Source: Anadara kagoshimensis (taxonomy: Eukaryota > Mollusca > Bivalvia > Arcoida > Arcidae). Taken from it: 64,000 nt of DNA. Every line of letters starts with the position of its first letter. Within the stretch, counting starts at the first letter, position 1. Of the stretch, positions 9,270-20,677 are shown piece by piece. Under the pieces are notes generated by a model. It was given only the letters and a program-made list of their open reading frames with translations, did no database searches and was not told the DNA's origin. The stretch lies in NCBI GenBank assembly GCA_021292105.1, contig CM037874.1, forward strand, positions 54,604,540-54,668,539, in the 5' to 3' direction. A program made the position numbers and the translations under genes.

Positions 9270-11225
9270 CTAAAATTTTAATACTTCAATTCAAACTTTA
9301 TTCACTCTAAACCACCGGAGGTGGTACAAAAGGTATATATACATATAATATAAATCCGATGCCTGCATCACAATGTTTACAATAAATATACATTTCATAC
9401 ATACAAACATTGAACATAAATACATAATTTCACAGTGTTTATAATACTGTATATAATACAAGTTTACATCAAAGATTACTAGAAAGAAATAATAAAAAGA
9501 AGTACATATTTTCCAGTGATAGGTGTATGTGTATTGTCCGAAATTCCACTAAAACATTTTAGACCTTCTTTTATGTATATACTGAGATTAATAAGTGTAT
9601 CTAAATCTTGACTGTTAAATAATTGCTGTAAATTCAGTATATTTGGTCTTTTCCAGAAACGTTCTTTTATGTATTTTGACCTGATATTTTCTAATTTTTT
9701 ACACTGAAACAAAAAATGAAATTCGTCTCCCATAATATTTTGACAAAAAATACAAAAACGTTCATCTCTAGGAATTCTATTCCACCTGCCAGATTCTATA
9801 GGTAACTTGTGATTCGAGGTTCTGAACTTAAGCATATAAGACCAATAATTCTCTGGGAGAATGGATAAATATTTTTCATAGCCAAAACTAGTTTAATAAG
9901 CTTATATGTTAACCCTTTACTTGAATTATTTATTTCTTGTTCCCATTTCTGTATAAATTGATCTTGCAATTTTCGTTCAATAGTTTTAACTACCCATTTC
10001 TCATTTAACGCATCCCCTTGTGTAATCCAAATATTACTATACCCAAGAGAATCAAAAATTTCTTTCAGATTTTTCGTCAAACTTATGTCATATCCGTTAT
10101 CAAAAGAATTTAAGAGTAGTCTATAGAATAAATTTGACAATTTGTTAGGACTATGAACAAGTTTTAGCCTAAATGAAACAATTATTTTTTTTATTTTAAT
10201 CGTCAATGGAAATCTCCCTGTTTCTTCAAAAACCATGTAATTCGGAGTAGATTTCCTAACTTTTAAAATTCTCTTTAAAAATTTCAAGTATAAGTTTTCT
10301 AACATTGCAATATTTCCATATCCCCAGACTTCACAAGCATACGTTAATATGGGTTTAATCATTTGGTCAAATAGTTTTAATTGGCATTCTATTGATAAGT
10401 CCAAATTATTGATTTTTTTTAATAAATACAAAATAATGCTTTAGATGCTTGTTCCACTAAACGTTTCCTTGCTTGAAAATATTTCCCATTTGATCTTAAT
10501 ATAATGTCTAAATAACAATATTCATCTACATATTCTATATTTATATCTCTAAACTTTATTATAGGTAATTTTTTCACTTTTTGATTTGAAAACACCATAA
10601 GTTTGGTTTTTGAAATATTGACTTCCAATTTCCATAGATCACAATATTGTATAAATGTATTAATAGCAAACTGCATTTCTGTTTCATTTTCAGCAAAAAT
10701 TATAGTGTCATCAGCATATAGAAGAATGAAAACTTTAAGAAACACTCCTATATTTTGACTAAACATATTCGTTACAGTGAGCAAACCCATGTTGTTATTT
10801 TCAGATAAAAAAAACTTATTATAAAAGTCATTTAGAAAGATTGCAAATAAAAATGGAGATAAATTTTCCACTTGTCTCACTCCAACATTGCATATAAAAC
10901 AATTTGACATATCTTCTCACATTTTTACACATGATTCAATTCCGTTAAAAATAATTTTTATTACATTAAAACATTTCCCATTAATTTGACTTTTCTGCAA
11001 TTTTAACCATAAACCCCTTCTCCAAACAGTATCTAACGCTTTGCGAAAATCAACAAAGGTACAAAATAGTTTTTTGTTTTGAGTAAACAATAACTCAATT
11101 AAACAATGAAGTATAAAAATATGAATATTAATAATAACCTTGTTATTCAAAAAGGTAACATACGCGAGTAGCTCCGAGGCATGACTGTCATTGGCGGATA
11201 AAAAAAAACACCTGTGCAGTGTCAA
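9270..11225 (-). pseudogene. Non-LTR retrotransposon reverse transcriptase, 5'-truncated and broken
   Basis: Family: LINE-type reverse transcriptase, closest in feel to Jockey/CR1-like elements; the clade is uncertain. Motifs in order on the minus strand: FVDFRKALDTVWRRG (motif A, about 11060), GVRQVENLSPFLFAIFLND (motif B, about 10870; the usual RQG is RQV), LLYADDTIIFAE (catalytic YADD, about 10720), the thumb-like KLEVNISKTKLMVFSN, and a C-terminal cysteine/histidine knuckle CIFCQNIMGDEFHFLFQC (about 9740). The frame breaks at an in-frame stop near 10911-10916 and shifts near 10425 and 9820. The endonuclease part is missing, as expected of 5' truncation. The last 200 bp or so toward 9270 would be the 3' UTR. 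Confidence 0.85.
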
Positions 11226-11798
11226 GTTACACCGCGAGTGGAAGTGACACGTGTACTAGGTATGGTTAATTAAAGATGAGTAGCCGCGGACACAATCTTT
11301 GATGTTTAAATCTGATTAAAATTATTTTTGGAAAAAAAACTTTTAAAAATTATCTTATTTTAACATTAATTTGTAATACGAAAATATCACACACACATGC
11401 ACACGCGTTAATACTGTGTAACATTAATTATCACGAATGATGTAGCGACATATAAAAATCCAACTAAGATTACTCTATTTAACTTTCAACAATCTCAATT
11501 ATTTTTTCACATTTAAACTTATATAGTCTTCTTAACAATATATCAAATTTTCAGCTTTGTAGCATGTATAAAAAATTTCTGGGCGTTTGCTTGGCTTTAA
11601 ATCAACTCCTGGGCGTTAAATACCCTGACCGGATTAATTCTGGTATGGAGGTAACCGAAAAACACCGACAACGGCATACTTTTTTTACACCAGGGTCTGC
11701 TGAGTAGGACTCAACGCAGCTATCTGTAAGTGTTCGCTTGAGCTTAATGCCACTTGGCTACCGATGCACACAACCCCCTGAGAAGAAGCGATACTTAC
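11226..11798. other. Intergenic, no gene seen
   Basis: AT-rich sequence between the dead LINE and the orphan cytokine exon. I searched it for the missing cytokine exons 2 and 3 (paired cysteines, CPCE) and found none. Confidence 0.5.
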
Positions 11799-11843
11799 AG
11801 TAATAACTGCCAAGAGTAAAAAGTAAATACGTGTTGCTTCCAT
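11799..11843 (-). pseudogene. Orphan signal-peptide exon of a duplicated cytokine gene
   Basis: Fifteen codons, MEATRIYFLLLAVIT, followed by donor gtaagtatcgcttctt. The exon differs from exon 1 of the intact gene (18683-18727) by one codon (A for V), and the start of the intron matches too. No cysteine-rich exons follow within this window, because a LINE fragment occupies the downstream side. It is therefore the remains of a duplicated gene, or a first exon that could splice to something else. Confidence 0.75.
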
Positions 11844-11852
11844 TTCTTCTAA

Positions 11853-13368
11853 TAAAGGAGTTTAACATTGTTTAATACGCATGCGCAAGGCCCGTGACCT
11901 TACGAGATTGGACACGATTGAACATGATTTGGTCTAAGGCTGGTAACGCTTTTAAATGGTTAAACATTGCCGTAAATGGGATAAATAAATATTTCATGTG
12001 ACAAAACTTTTTCTTACTTTTCTTTTAGTCAAATATGTTAGTTATTTAATATTTTAGAAATTAAAACTATCAAGAATTAAAAAAAAACCAAAACAGTTAA
12101 AATTAAAAGATGATAAAAATGAATAAACCAAATTAAAGAAGTATAATCAGTATATTTTGTTTAGCATTTTAAACTTTAAAAATAAAATAAAATGGTTATG
12201 TTTGCTATAAGGACAAAGATATTATACTAATAATAGGCAGTCTATGGCTAGAAAAATCGTCTTGAATACATACAAGTGTGTGGAAGAACTTTGCCAGTTG
12301 TTCTTTTCTTGAAATAGTATCAAAACATAAAGTTTACGCCGATGTGGGACAAAATTGAATCGATTTATTCTGTATACATGTACATGTATATAATTGCCTT
12401 TGACAGAATTACATTTAACTAATTCGAATCCAAAATTATGATGTACTTATGGTGATTACAATTACATGTTATTTTCCCCTTACTCAATATTTGCTCCAAG
12501 AAGTATGATGCTCCTCATATCTACATGTTACATTGCTGTTTATTAAAAAGTTTCTCATTGATGAATTGTTTATCCCGTAATGTATTACCAAGATGATGGT
12601 GTTGAAGTTTTAATCTGTTAATTAGTATCCGTAGTTCACATACCTCCGCACACCTGTCAACATTACCGGATGACTTAATACATGACACGTACCGACAAAC
12701 GACAAAGTCGACTCGACGCGTCGGAAGGAAACTTTGAACCCCTTAATGGTCACTATCCATCGATAACATTAAGAATTTACAAGTATCGTTTTTATCAATT
12801 ACACAAACTTCATCAAACTTATTCAATATACAAGATAATATTAAACTTATAAACTGATAAATGAAATGTATGAATGTTTGAGAATATTGTAAAAGTATTT
12901 AGAATGTGAATAAAAATATAATAAAATAAACTTTAACATTTAATATCAGTATGGTTTCAATATTTTACCCGTTTTTCTTTTTTGGTTGTCATATTTTTTA
13001 TCTATTTATTAAATACATCTGAATTTTATGATTTTTATAAAAAATGGCATATGGAATGGTAAACGATTCATTACTTTTTAGAAAAAATCCCTATTTATTT
13101 CAAACATTTTTAACTAAAGTAACCAACCATTTCCTTATAAAGTTACTTTCCAAAATAGAATTTAAAATAAATAAATATTAAATAAATAAAAAATATTAAT
13201 TGATAGACATGACATGAATTTTTTTCACTGTGTGTTAATGAATAAAAATAAAAAAAATCAAAATAGAATAAATAAAAATATAAAATAAAATAAAGATTTA
13301 AAATATTTAAAGTGTATATTGATGCGGCATTCAATGTCATATTTATTTCTTTCTTTTTTTTTATTTGT

Positions 13369-13412
<44 letters not shown>

Positions 13413-13707
13413 ATACTATAATTCAACCTTGCATCAACCATTATTCAATTACATTGTGGGTACTTATTGGTTCAAGATTACTTTTCAGTCTTATTTATTT
13501 ATTATTTTCAGACGAAACACTTAAACGTTTATCGTTTAAGAAAATAAAATATAATGTAGATACATTTATATGTATTACATATACTAAGTTTCATACTAGC
13601 ACATTATGTAGGTAATAAGGGAATGTCCCCTGGCTTGCAGACGGTACACTTTCTTACCTCTAACAATAGAGAGTAATCAAGGGAGATAAAATTGTTAAAC
13701 TCCCCTA
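11853..13707. mobile_element. 1.85-kb insertion in the orphan cytokine copy
   Basis: Compared with the intact copy, where catttcttctaattcggttt is continuous, this copy is interrupted between catttcttctaat and attcggttttcc. The inserted block begins near ggagtttaacattgttta (11857) and ends near tgttaaactcc (13703), giving short inverted ends sharing ggagtttaaca. No transposase is visible. It includes a (TTTA)n tract at 13363-13411. The class is unknown; the exact target duplication is unclear (TA or AAT). Confidence 0.55.
13363..13411. repeat. (TTTA)n microsatellite
   Basis: About 12 units of a 4-bp repeat; the overlapping open frames rich in FIYL are translations of this tract. Confidence 0.9.
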
Positions 13708-13738
13708 TTCGGTTTTCCTTATAACATAGAAGGGAAGC

Positions 13739-13769
13739 AGATAAGGTTGTTTAGTACATATCTTATCTT
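13739..13769. promoter_or_regulatory. Paired GATA-type motifs, copy 1
   Basis: AGATAAGG at 13739-13746 and CTTATCTT (AAGATAAG on the other strand) at 13762-13769, the same pair found upstream of the intact cytokine gene. In this copy the 1.85-kb insertion separates them from the exon. Confidence 0.45.
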
Positions 13770-13950
13770 CAATGACCATTATCGGTAACACTTTAAATAG
13801 GTGACCAAAATTTGGATCATAAATTAAAAATTGCCAAATTAAAGTTTTTAAGATTTATTTAAGTACGCAATTTTTTTTCTGTCTTTGTTATTAAACAGGC
13901 GTGTTGCATTCCTCATCATTATCATCGTCGCCGGCCAAACAATGTGGAAT

Positions 13951-14248
13951 TACATATTATACCAGTTTTAATATTACAGCACTAGACGTCCGATTCGGAA
14001 TACAATTTCTCATCAGTAGTGCTTGGACCAAAATTATGAAACCAAAATTATTTTGAAGATGTTGAAATGCTACTAAAGGACCAAAATGTATTTTACCAAA
14101 TTAAGCTAAGGAAATACTTTGCATGACGAAGTATACCTTAGTTTTGAGAAATTTGAAATTTTAACTTGCAGGAAATTTAGACAATGATAGTATCTTTCTG
14201 ACAATAATACGAAATTATTGCCTACTGAGTTTGTGATATCCTCGGGGC
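13951..14248. mobile_element. 298-bp dispersed repeat (family R2) inserted in copy 1
   Basis: It is absent from the paralogous site in copy 2, where tgtggaat joins atgttatg directly. Here it is flanked by AAT on both sides (13948-13950, 14249-14251). The inside (attacagcactagacgtcc, ctcatcagtagtgcttggac, gaaatttgaaattt) recurs near 45085-45310, 54530-54600, 55470-55690 (reverse), 49600-49730 (reverse) and 32090-32190 (reverse). No inverted ends or coding sequence are seen. Confidence 0.7.
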
Positions 14249-14602
14249 AATATGTTATGCTGTTCCACCTACCGTACACGTATATACACACAATCATCAT
14301 ACGTATTATCTACAAATGACCTGATGTATTCCAAATATAATTAAATAAAATATGATAGGTTTGCAACTTTTCAATGACATTTAAATAAAATTGTTAATTT
14401 TTTTGTAAAAACGTAAGATTTCAGTGATCATAAACTTTGATGTACTAAAAACAGGTACATAAAGTATTAGATTATTAGTATTTTTGGGATTCTGGTGATC
14501 GCAATATATGTGTTTTTATTCTTTAACATTTTGTATTTATTTATTTATTTAATTCATTTTATTTTTAATTTAATTTTGTTTTTTATTTATTATTCGTTTA
14601 TA

Positions 14603-14692
14603 CAAGTCTTGGGTCAGACCCGGTCGGGGTTCGAACCCACGACCTCCCACTTACGGAGCGAGCACTCTACCAACTGAGCTACCGCAGTGGTA
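14603..14692 (-). repeat. tRNA-derived SINE head
   Basis: Reverse strand reads ggtagctcagttggtagagt (A box) and gggttcgaacccc (B box), a convincing tRNA-like half of a SINE. It is followed by AT-rich sequence and not by an acceptor stem, so it is not a functional tRNA gene. Confidence 0.7.
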
Positions 14693-14734
14693 ATTGGTTA
14701 TAGAATAAAGTGTGTTACGGGGTGACAGGGCCAC

Positions 14735-14930
14735 AAATTGACGGATCGCCGGCCACGCCCAAAATCTTCCGACAAAGGTCCAGCATGCTTGAATTACACA
14801 CAAAAAGAATGAAACTCGGCCTGAATTGTGACACTAGTACATCATTAGTTGCCGTGACGCTGCTTTGGGTGCTGTGATGGTGGCCAGTGTCGGAACACAA
14901 AAGGCATGGCCGGCGATACGTCAATTAGTT
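14735..14930. mobile_element. MITE with palindromic ends (family M1), copy 1
   Basis: Ends are inverted copies of attgacggatcgccggccac and its complement (ggccggcgatacgtcaat) about 195 bp apart. A second copy in opposite orientation lies at 45789-45977, with shared interior such as gcgtcacggcaactaatga. No coding capacity. Confidence 0.75.
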
Positions 14931-15636
14931 TGTCTGACCACTTTCTCTCTGGTAGCTTTAGATCTGGCAGAGAAAAACCATACAGATTCTGATTAATTAT
15001 CCTAATTAATTATCAAGCATTCATAAAGTGTCGACGTTTTGTCTTTTTATAAATCGTGTCAATAAAACAATTTTGCATATCGTCAACACAAAACTTTTAC
15101 TGGAAAAAATATTACCTTTCCTTTCCTTTCCGTTTCTATTTTTAGCACAATATACAAACGCAAAAGTGGAATGTATGTATTTAAATCATTTTAATTCATG
15201 TATTATTGACATTACATCATGGTACCAAAAAATTAAATGTTTTTTTAAAATAATCAAATTCTCCAAGTGGATGATCAGGATCGCCGATTACTATTTTTGT
15301 CGGATTACATACAATTTCCTGAAAGTAGATAACAACAAAACTTCTTTATACAATTTTACGACTATAAGTAATTAATTAGAACAGTATCTTGAAAGACAGT
15401 TGCCCCTCCCTGATTTTGCAAAGTTTGTTATTTCTAAGTTTTGCCCTTATGATCTTGAACCTTGACCTATACAGCAAAATTTGGTATGCAACACATTTTC
15501 TCATGTTGGTCTATATTATTTGTGCATTTGTTTGGCATGGAAATGGAAGATATGTATCGGACAGTATATTTGGACGGATGGCCAGACATATCTTCAGTGA
15601 TTCATTCCTATATACAATGTACCTCCTAAACTTTAA

Positions 15637-15795
15637 TATAGAGAGGATCTTAGACGAGTGGGGGTTTAATATGAAATTTATTAAACGAGTTTAATAATTA
15701 AATATGCCACGAGCCTTGGCGAGTGGCATATTTAATTATTGAACGAGTTTAATAAATTTCATATTAAACCCTCACGAGTCTAAGATTCTATATAT
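15637..15795. repeat. Long near-perfect hairpin (foldback element)
   Basis: Two arms of about 70 bp flank the loop gagccttggcga. The left arm contains gggtttaatatgaaatttat and aataattaaatatgccac; the right arm is its reverse complement with a few mismatches. The whole could fold as a single stem, as in foldback MITEs. Confidence 0.85.
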
Positions 15796-16389
15796 CACAT
15801 AACTCAAAATACCGAGGCATAATGACATGTACGTATTATTTGATGCCATATAGAAACAGACGATTTCTATCTAGGTCAGACAAATCACATCCAAATTAAC
15901 TGCGCAAGTAAGAATATAGTTCTATTTAGTTATAGTAAAAATAAATTAATCACCTAGAAAAAAAGACATAATAAGTATGTAAGTTTAAATCATAATATTT
16001 TTCCGAATGCATCAAAATTATTTTTCAAAGAATCGGAAAGTCTTCAAAAGTCTAAAAATAAACAACAGAATGACACAGTTTTCATATGACGTCATTAGGC
16101 ACGACCACTACGTAAATCAGAAGCGTGATAACTGATTACGTCACAATCAAGTGATATTACATCGGTACCTGTGTAATACGAAAAATATTACACCGTTTTA
16201 TTCCATCAATAAACAGGAGAGTTGTGTGATATAATAAAATGATGAATAAATACCAACGTAAAGAGACTGAAAATGGTATATTAAAAGTCCGATATCTGCA
16301 AAGTCGCACTTGTAACTTGAAACATTCATAACCTAAAACATTTTCACATTTAGTTGCAACATTTAATTGTATAAGCAATCGGATATAAG
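15796..16389. other. Intergenic, no gene seen
   Basis: AT-rich sequence between the hairpin and the next R1 copy. The short open frames have no recognisable content. Confidence 0.45.
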
Positions 16390-16905
16390 TAAGCAATTTG
16401 CTTCAGAGCTTTGGTTTATAACTAAAACCTTCAAACACGACTTTCACTACAATATTGTTAATAAGTATGATGTCTCTGTATCCAAAATTATCCTGGTTAT
16501 ATTTGACTACCCGTATCTCCATCTTTCTTTCATTCATAATTTTGATTATTTTTATTTTACACGTGGCGGGAGTAGTGAACTGAACAGGAGGTACTCACCC
16601 TTCCGGAGGATGACCTCACTTCCCTGATAAAAGTACTGTACGTTTGGTACAATTTAAATTTTATTACGCAGAATTCGACACACAATGACAACTAGCAAAC
16701 TCATTGTAATCATTTGAATAGTCGCAGTACTTGGCCTTTATATGTGTAGATACGTTTTGTTCATTGGTACTAGAAATGGCAAATAAACCCACTCACTTCA
16801 CTGGTTGAAGTTCACGTGTTTAAATTAACTTGCCAGTTTTCAAAGTTTTCCATGCGCTTTTGGGAATGTGATTTAGGTAGGGACTGGTATGTTTGTTTTT
16901 GTTCA
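16390..16905 (+). repeat. R1 dispersed repeat copy, interrupted
   Basis: Family R1: 5'-truncated copies sharing the segments tcctggttatatttgac, ttacacgtggcggg, aacaggaggtactcaccctt, gaagttcacgtgttta and a common 3' end gtatgtttgtttttg. This copy is broken by about 150 bp of unrelated sequence at 16630-16785. Confidence 0.75.
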
Positions 16906-16948
16906 GCTATGCCATTCATTACTTAAAATGTTTTAATTTAGTAGCAGT

Positions 16949-17511
16949 TTAGGGATCAAATTCCTCATCAGTTCTGGGGCCGAAATTGTGAAAATCACAA
17001 TTGATCATGAAGAAATGAAAGTTACCATGTTCTCCAAGAGGAACCTCTATCAAGCCGTTTCCGACACAATGTAGATTCAATTCACATGGGCAGGAATAGA
17101 CAACACCAGATGGTGGCTTGGGTTCACTGTTAGACCTCACCAAACAATCTAAAAAATTGAAACAAACACATAAATAAATAATTCCTATTTTTTTCGAAGA
17201 TTTATCGGGATGTTCGACGGCTACTTATATTATAAGTACTCGGAAAAACACCAATCTACGGCAAATGAACTGACTAAATTGAGTCAGATGACGTAAGAAA
17301 ATCGGTCTAGCTATGGCTGTGAGGGCTAAATTCAATATAAATAGACGGTACATAATGAATTAAAACGCATACGCATTAGAATGTGACGATGATCAATATA
17401 CAGGCATGGATGGATAGGCAAAATAAAGGTACAGACCTGTCGAACTAACTAGTGAAACATAATTGAAGGAAGGTCGGCTGCCGAGTGGATAGCTAGTAGC
17501 CTTATTTAAGC

Positions 17512-17552
<41 letters not shown>

Positions 17553-18727
17553 TTCAGTAGCCGATCTTGGGTCATTTATTAGCTCTATCACCGTTCTGAT
17601 TGAGGCACCACCTACGATTTTGGAACAAAACTGACGTCCGCAAATTTATTCTAGATTTGTAGGTTGAAATACCTTTAAAAAACGATATTTTCAATAGAGA
17701 AAGACTAGGTAAAGTTGAGGACATTTGATTGTCCTAACAAGAAAATGTTCCCACATTTATATACCAAAAATGTCTCTACATTGTAATAACAACTAAAATA
17801 TTTTTCATGAATACCACATTGTCCACACAATACGATAATTATTTATATAAATCACTTACCACCTCCCTTTGTACCCATAGCAACACAATGTCCAGCCTCG
17901 TGACCACTTAGCCATCGTCGACCTCTTGGTGGGTTGTTTGTAACGCAACATTCGTTGCTATGGCATTGTGTTTGAGATGAGCATGGGCGCTGTTGAACTA
18001 AAGCAGTTGCAATTGTTGTAATCTACAACACATATCAGGTGTTAATTAGAAATAACACATTTTGACACAATCCGGGTTTTCATAAAACGCCTAACACTTG
18101 CTATATTCCCGACATGCCACCTAGCAACATGTCTCGATTTCTCTCTAAAAAGCAGATAATCTAAAATAATCTACAAAACTTTCTCATTGTCAAATCATGA
18201 AAAAATATATTAAATTTCTGTTTTTGGTGGGCCGTAGACAATAGCTAAGGTCGCGTAAAGCTTAGGCTGTTCAAAATTTCAAAATGCTTTTGTAAAACAA
18301 AATAAAACCCATTATATTTTTAGGTAAATACAGACTTGGGTGGTTAGCTAATTCTAATATGGAAAACTGAAGTTATGAAATTTATAACGGAAAAGATGCA
18401 CTTAACAAACCAACGCAGCAAGAGATACAGCATAAGTAAATAAATGATAGAAACGGCAAAATCAGACAAGAAAAGATCAAACAAATATTAGAACCCAAAA
18501 CAATATGACGATTAATTCTTGGATAGAGTAGATTAAACAGGAATACTCGAGAAAAATCACCTAACCACGGCCAGGATCTATCATGTTGGATACGAACCTA
18601 CCTGTAGGCAGTGAAAGAGGCTGTGATGTGTTAGTGCGCGCTTAAGACCCCCCCCCCCTCCCTAACAAGAAGCGATACTCACAGTAATAACTACCAAGAG
18701 TAAAAAGTAAATACGTGTTGCTTCCAT
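16949..18727 (-). CDS. Astakine/prokineticin-like secreted cytokine (3 exons, 135 aa)
   Basis: Exons on the minus strand: 18727-18683 (MEATRIYFLLLVVIT, donor gtgagt), 18022-17860 and 17148-16949; phases join exactly. A hydrophobic signal peptide spans the exon 1-2 junction and probably ends near ALVQQ. The mature part has ten cysteines: RPCSSQTQC, ECCVTNNP, GHCVAMGTKGGDC, then YSCPCELNLHCVGNG and INC. The spacing and the CC, CPC and GxGxxC elements match the prokineticin/astakine colipase-type fold. The AVIT amino terminus of vertebrate prokineticins is absent, as in invertebrate astakines. Astakines drive haemocyte formation in arthropods and oysters, so a haematopoietic role is likely but inferred. 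The last 20 or so residues (FHNFGPRTDEEFDP) resemble a translated dispersed repeat. A possible poly(A) signal lies near 16668. Confidence 0.87.
17432..17550 (+). mobile_element. M2 MITE fragment with (GA)n, in cytokine intron 2
   Basis: Begins TA|cagacctgtcgaac, the end shared with M2 copies at 57173 and 63098, followed by gtcggctgccgagtgg. The other end is lost. A (GA)n tract occupies 17515-17549. Confidence 0.55.
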
Positions 18728-18734
18728 TTCTTCT

Positions 18735-19355
18735 AATTCGGTTTTCCTTATAACATTGACGACGAAAACACTAACAGATAAGGATCATTTAGTATACATG
18801 CATATATCTTATCTTTGACTGACCATTATTGAACGCACTTCAAATTCGGTGACCAGAATTTGGAGCATAAATTGAAAGTTGCCAATTAAAGTTTTTAAGA
18901 TTTATTCAAGTACGCAATTTTTTCTTTTGTGTTATTAAAGAGGCGTGTTGCAACCATCATCATCGTCGTCGTCCAAAAAATGTGGAATATGTTATGCTGT
19001 TCCACCTACCGTACACGTATATACACACAATCATCATACGTATGATCTACAAATGAGCTGATGTATTCCGAATATAATTAAATAAAATATGATAGGTTTG
19101 CAACTTTTCAATGACATTTAAATAAAATTGTTGAAATTTTTATAAAAATGTAAGATTTCAGTGATCACAAACTTTAATGCACTATAAACATGTACATAAA
19201 GTATTAGATTATTAGTATTTTTGGGATTCTGGTGATCGCAATATATGTGTTTTTATTCTTTAACATTTTGTATATTTATTTTTTTTTAATTTAATTTAAT
19301 TTAATTTAATTTAATTTAATATTATTTTGTTTTTTTTTATTATCCGTTTATACAG
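18735..19355. repeat. Segmental duplication, copy 2 (5' flank of intact cytokine gene)
   Basis: Paralogous to 13708-14590 without the 298-bp and 1.85-kb insertions, so it is the empty-site reference. It ends in an (AATTT)n tract at 19289-19322. Confidence 0.85.
18776..18815. promoter_or_regulatory. Paired GATA-type motifs upstream of cytokine exon 1
   Basis: AGATAAGG at 18776-18783 and CTTATCTT at 18808-18815, starting 49 bp upstream of the ATG. Both motifs and most of the sequence between them are kept in copy 1. GATA factors direct blood-cell genes, which fits an astakine-like product, but motifs this short are frequent in AT-rich DNA and no TATA box is clear. Confidence 0.45.
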
Positions 19356-19479
19356 CTGACATATACCACTTTTGAAAAAAATAATTATAAAATATATTCA
19401 AAAATCGGTTTATGTCATATACCACTTTATTTAACATACCACTTTTTGAATGTATTTTATGATCAAATTCAAAAAGTTG

Positions 19480-19760
19480 TATATGACACAGCGACATATA
19501 ACACGTTGGGAGGTCGTTAATTCGAACTCCCTGTGTCGGACTAAGACTTTAAAATAGGCGGTGACTATTCTTTCTTAGGCACTCGGTATTTAGAAATGAA
19601 AGTCACAGAATCCTTCGGAAGAGATCTTAAAACATCATGTCTCTCCCTGCACATTGCCTTGAGCGCACTCAAAGGTAAAATGTCTGCTACTACATCTATA
19701 GCTGGTGACGTCTCGATATGAATAAACAATTATTGACTGGAACATAAAACTTCATTCATT
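19480..19760 (+). repeat. SINE remnant with body and tail
   Basis: Contains gaggtcgttaattcgaac (B-box side), tttagaaatgaaag, tccttcgg, cctgcacattgccttgagcg, atagctggtgacgtctcgat and tattgactggaacataaaac, ending in (ATTC)n. The same body occurs at 23200-23490, 27935-28265 and 40765-41085. Confidence 0.75.
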
Positions 19761-19841
19761 CATTCATTCATTCATTCATTCATTTATTTATTTATTTATT
19801 TTTTATTTATTTATTCATCCATTCATTCATTCATTCATTCA

Positions 19842-19900
<59 letters not shown>
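19750..19900. repeat. (ATTC)/(ATTT)/(AAAT) compound microsatellite
   Basis: Three blocks of 4-bp repeats in succession following the SINE tail. The last block is the complement of the middle one, so the array can fold on itself. Confidence 0.9.
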
Positions 19901-19901
<1 letters not shown>

Positions 19902-20677
19902 TCAATACAATGTCTGGCGTTTTAAATGTCGCTGCTTTATATGTTGTGTAATTGGTTGCATTGGCTGTAACCTGGTAAACTTAATGTCACCGACTCGGAT
20001 TTAAATGACGTTTTCTCCTTTGTTAAACTTTTTAGGCTTCTCTCGTCTCGGTCGGCTTAACATGAAAATGAAAAAATAACATCCTTGTACAAATCATACA
20101 TCGTTATGTGATCATGTACAGTCATTTTATGCATCGTTAAAACGTCAAGCTTTTACATACCTTTAAACCCCGCACAGGTAAAATGAAAAAAAATATTAAA
20201 ACATAATGTCAGTTTTAGGTACAAAAATTCAATAAAAACTGTTCAAGCCTAGCGTTTACTCATGTGTATGTGTTGGTATCTCACAAGTTTATTTTTTTCT
20301 CGAAGTGGGATATCCAGTTTATATCATCAACGTTATTATATACATGTACCGGTGTAAAACTTCTACTTCTTGTTGATCAGGAAAACATCACTCCCGATGA
20401 GGATTTATTTTTAGAAACGTGAAAATATACTTATTACACGCATGTTGTTTTGTGTTAAATGTCTTAAGGAATGTCATTTAAAAGTGATTGAAAAACAACG
20501 AAATATTCGAAAAAGAAAGTAGGAAAATCAGTCATCGATTGTGAATATTTGTTGCAACTAGATGCGAGGTAGTTATATTGACCAATCAATACGTATCCTG
20601 ATGTTCATGGATTTATAAATAAATAATTATGTTAATGGAAAATACAAATATGTTGCCGGTGTAGAGGTCACCTCAAC
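19901..20677. other. Upstream region of the SLC43-like gene
   Basis: No gene or strong repeat seen. It should hold the promoter and 5' UTR of the transporter gene; I cannot place a TATA box or start site with confidence. Confidence 0.4.

Larger units (their letters stand above)
13708..14590. repeat. Segmental duplication, copy 1 (5' flank of orphan exon)
   Basis: Matches 18735-19355 (5' flank of the intact cytokine gene) over blocks such as ggttttccttataaca, aaagtttttaagatttatt, tgttatgctgttccacctac and gattctggtgatcgcaatat. The match breaks at 13951-14248, where this copy carries an extra 298 bp. Confidence 0.85.

Noticed and set aside
11226..11798. Search for exons 2 and 3 of the duplicated cytokine
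   Set aside because: No cysteine-rich exon with the ECC or CPCE pattern is present on the minus strand here.
13312..13615. Open frames rich in Phe, Ile, Tyr and Leu
   Set aside because: They translate a (TTTA)n microsatellite.
14603..14692. Candidate tRNA gene on the minus strand
   Set aside because: A and B boxes are good but no acceptor stem pairs; it is a SINE head.
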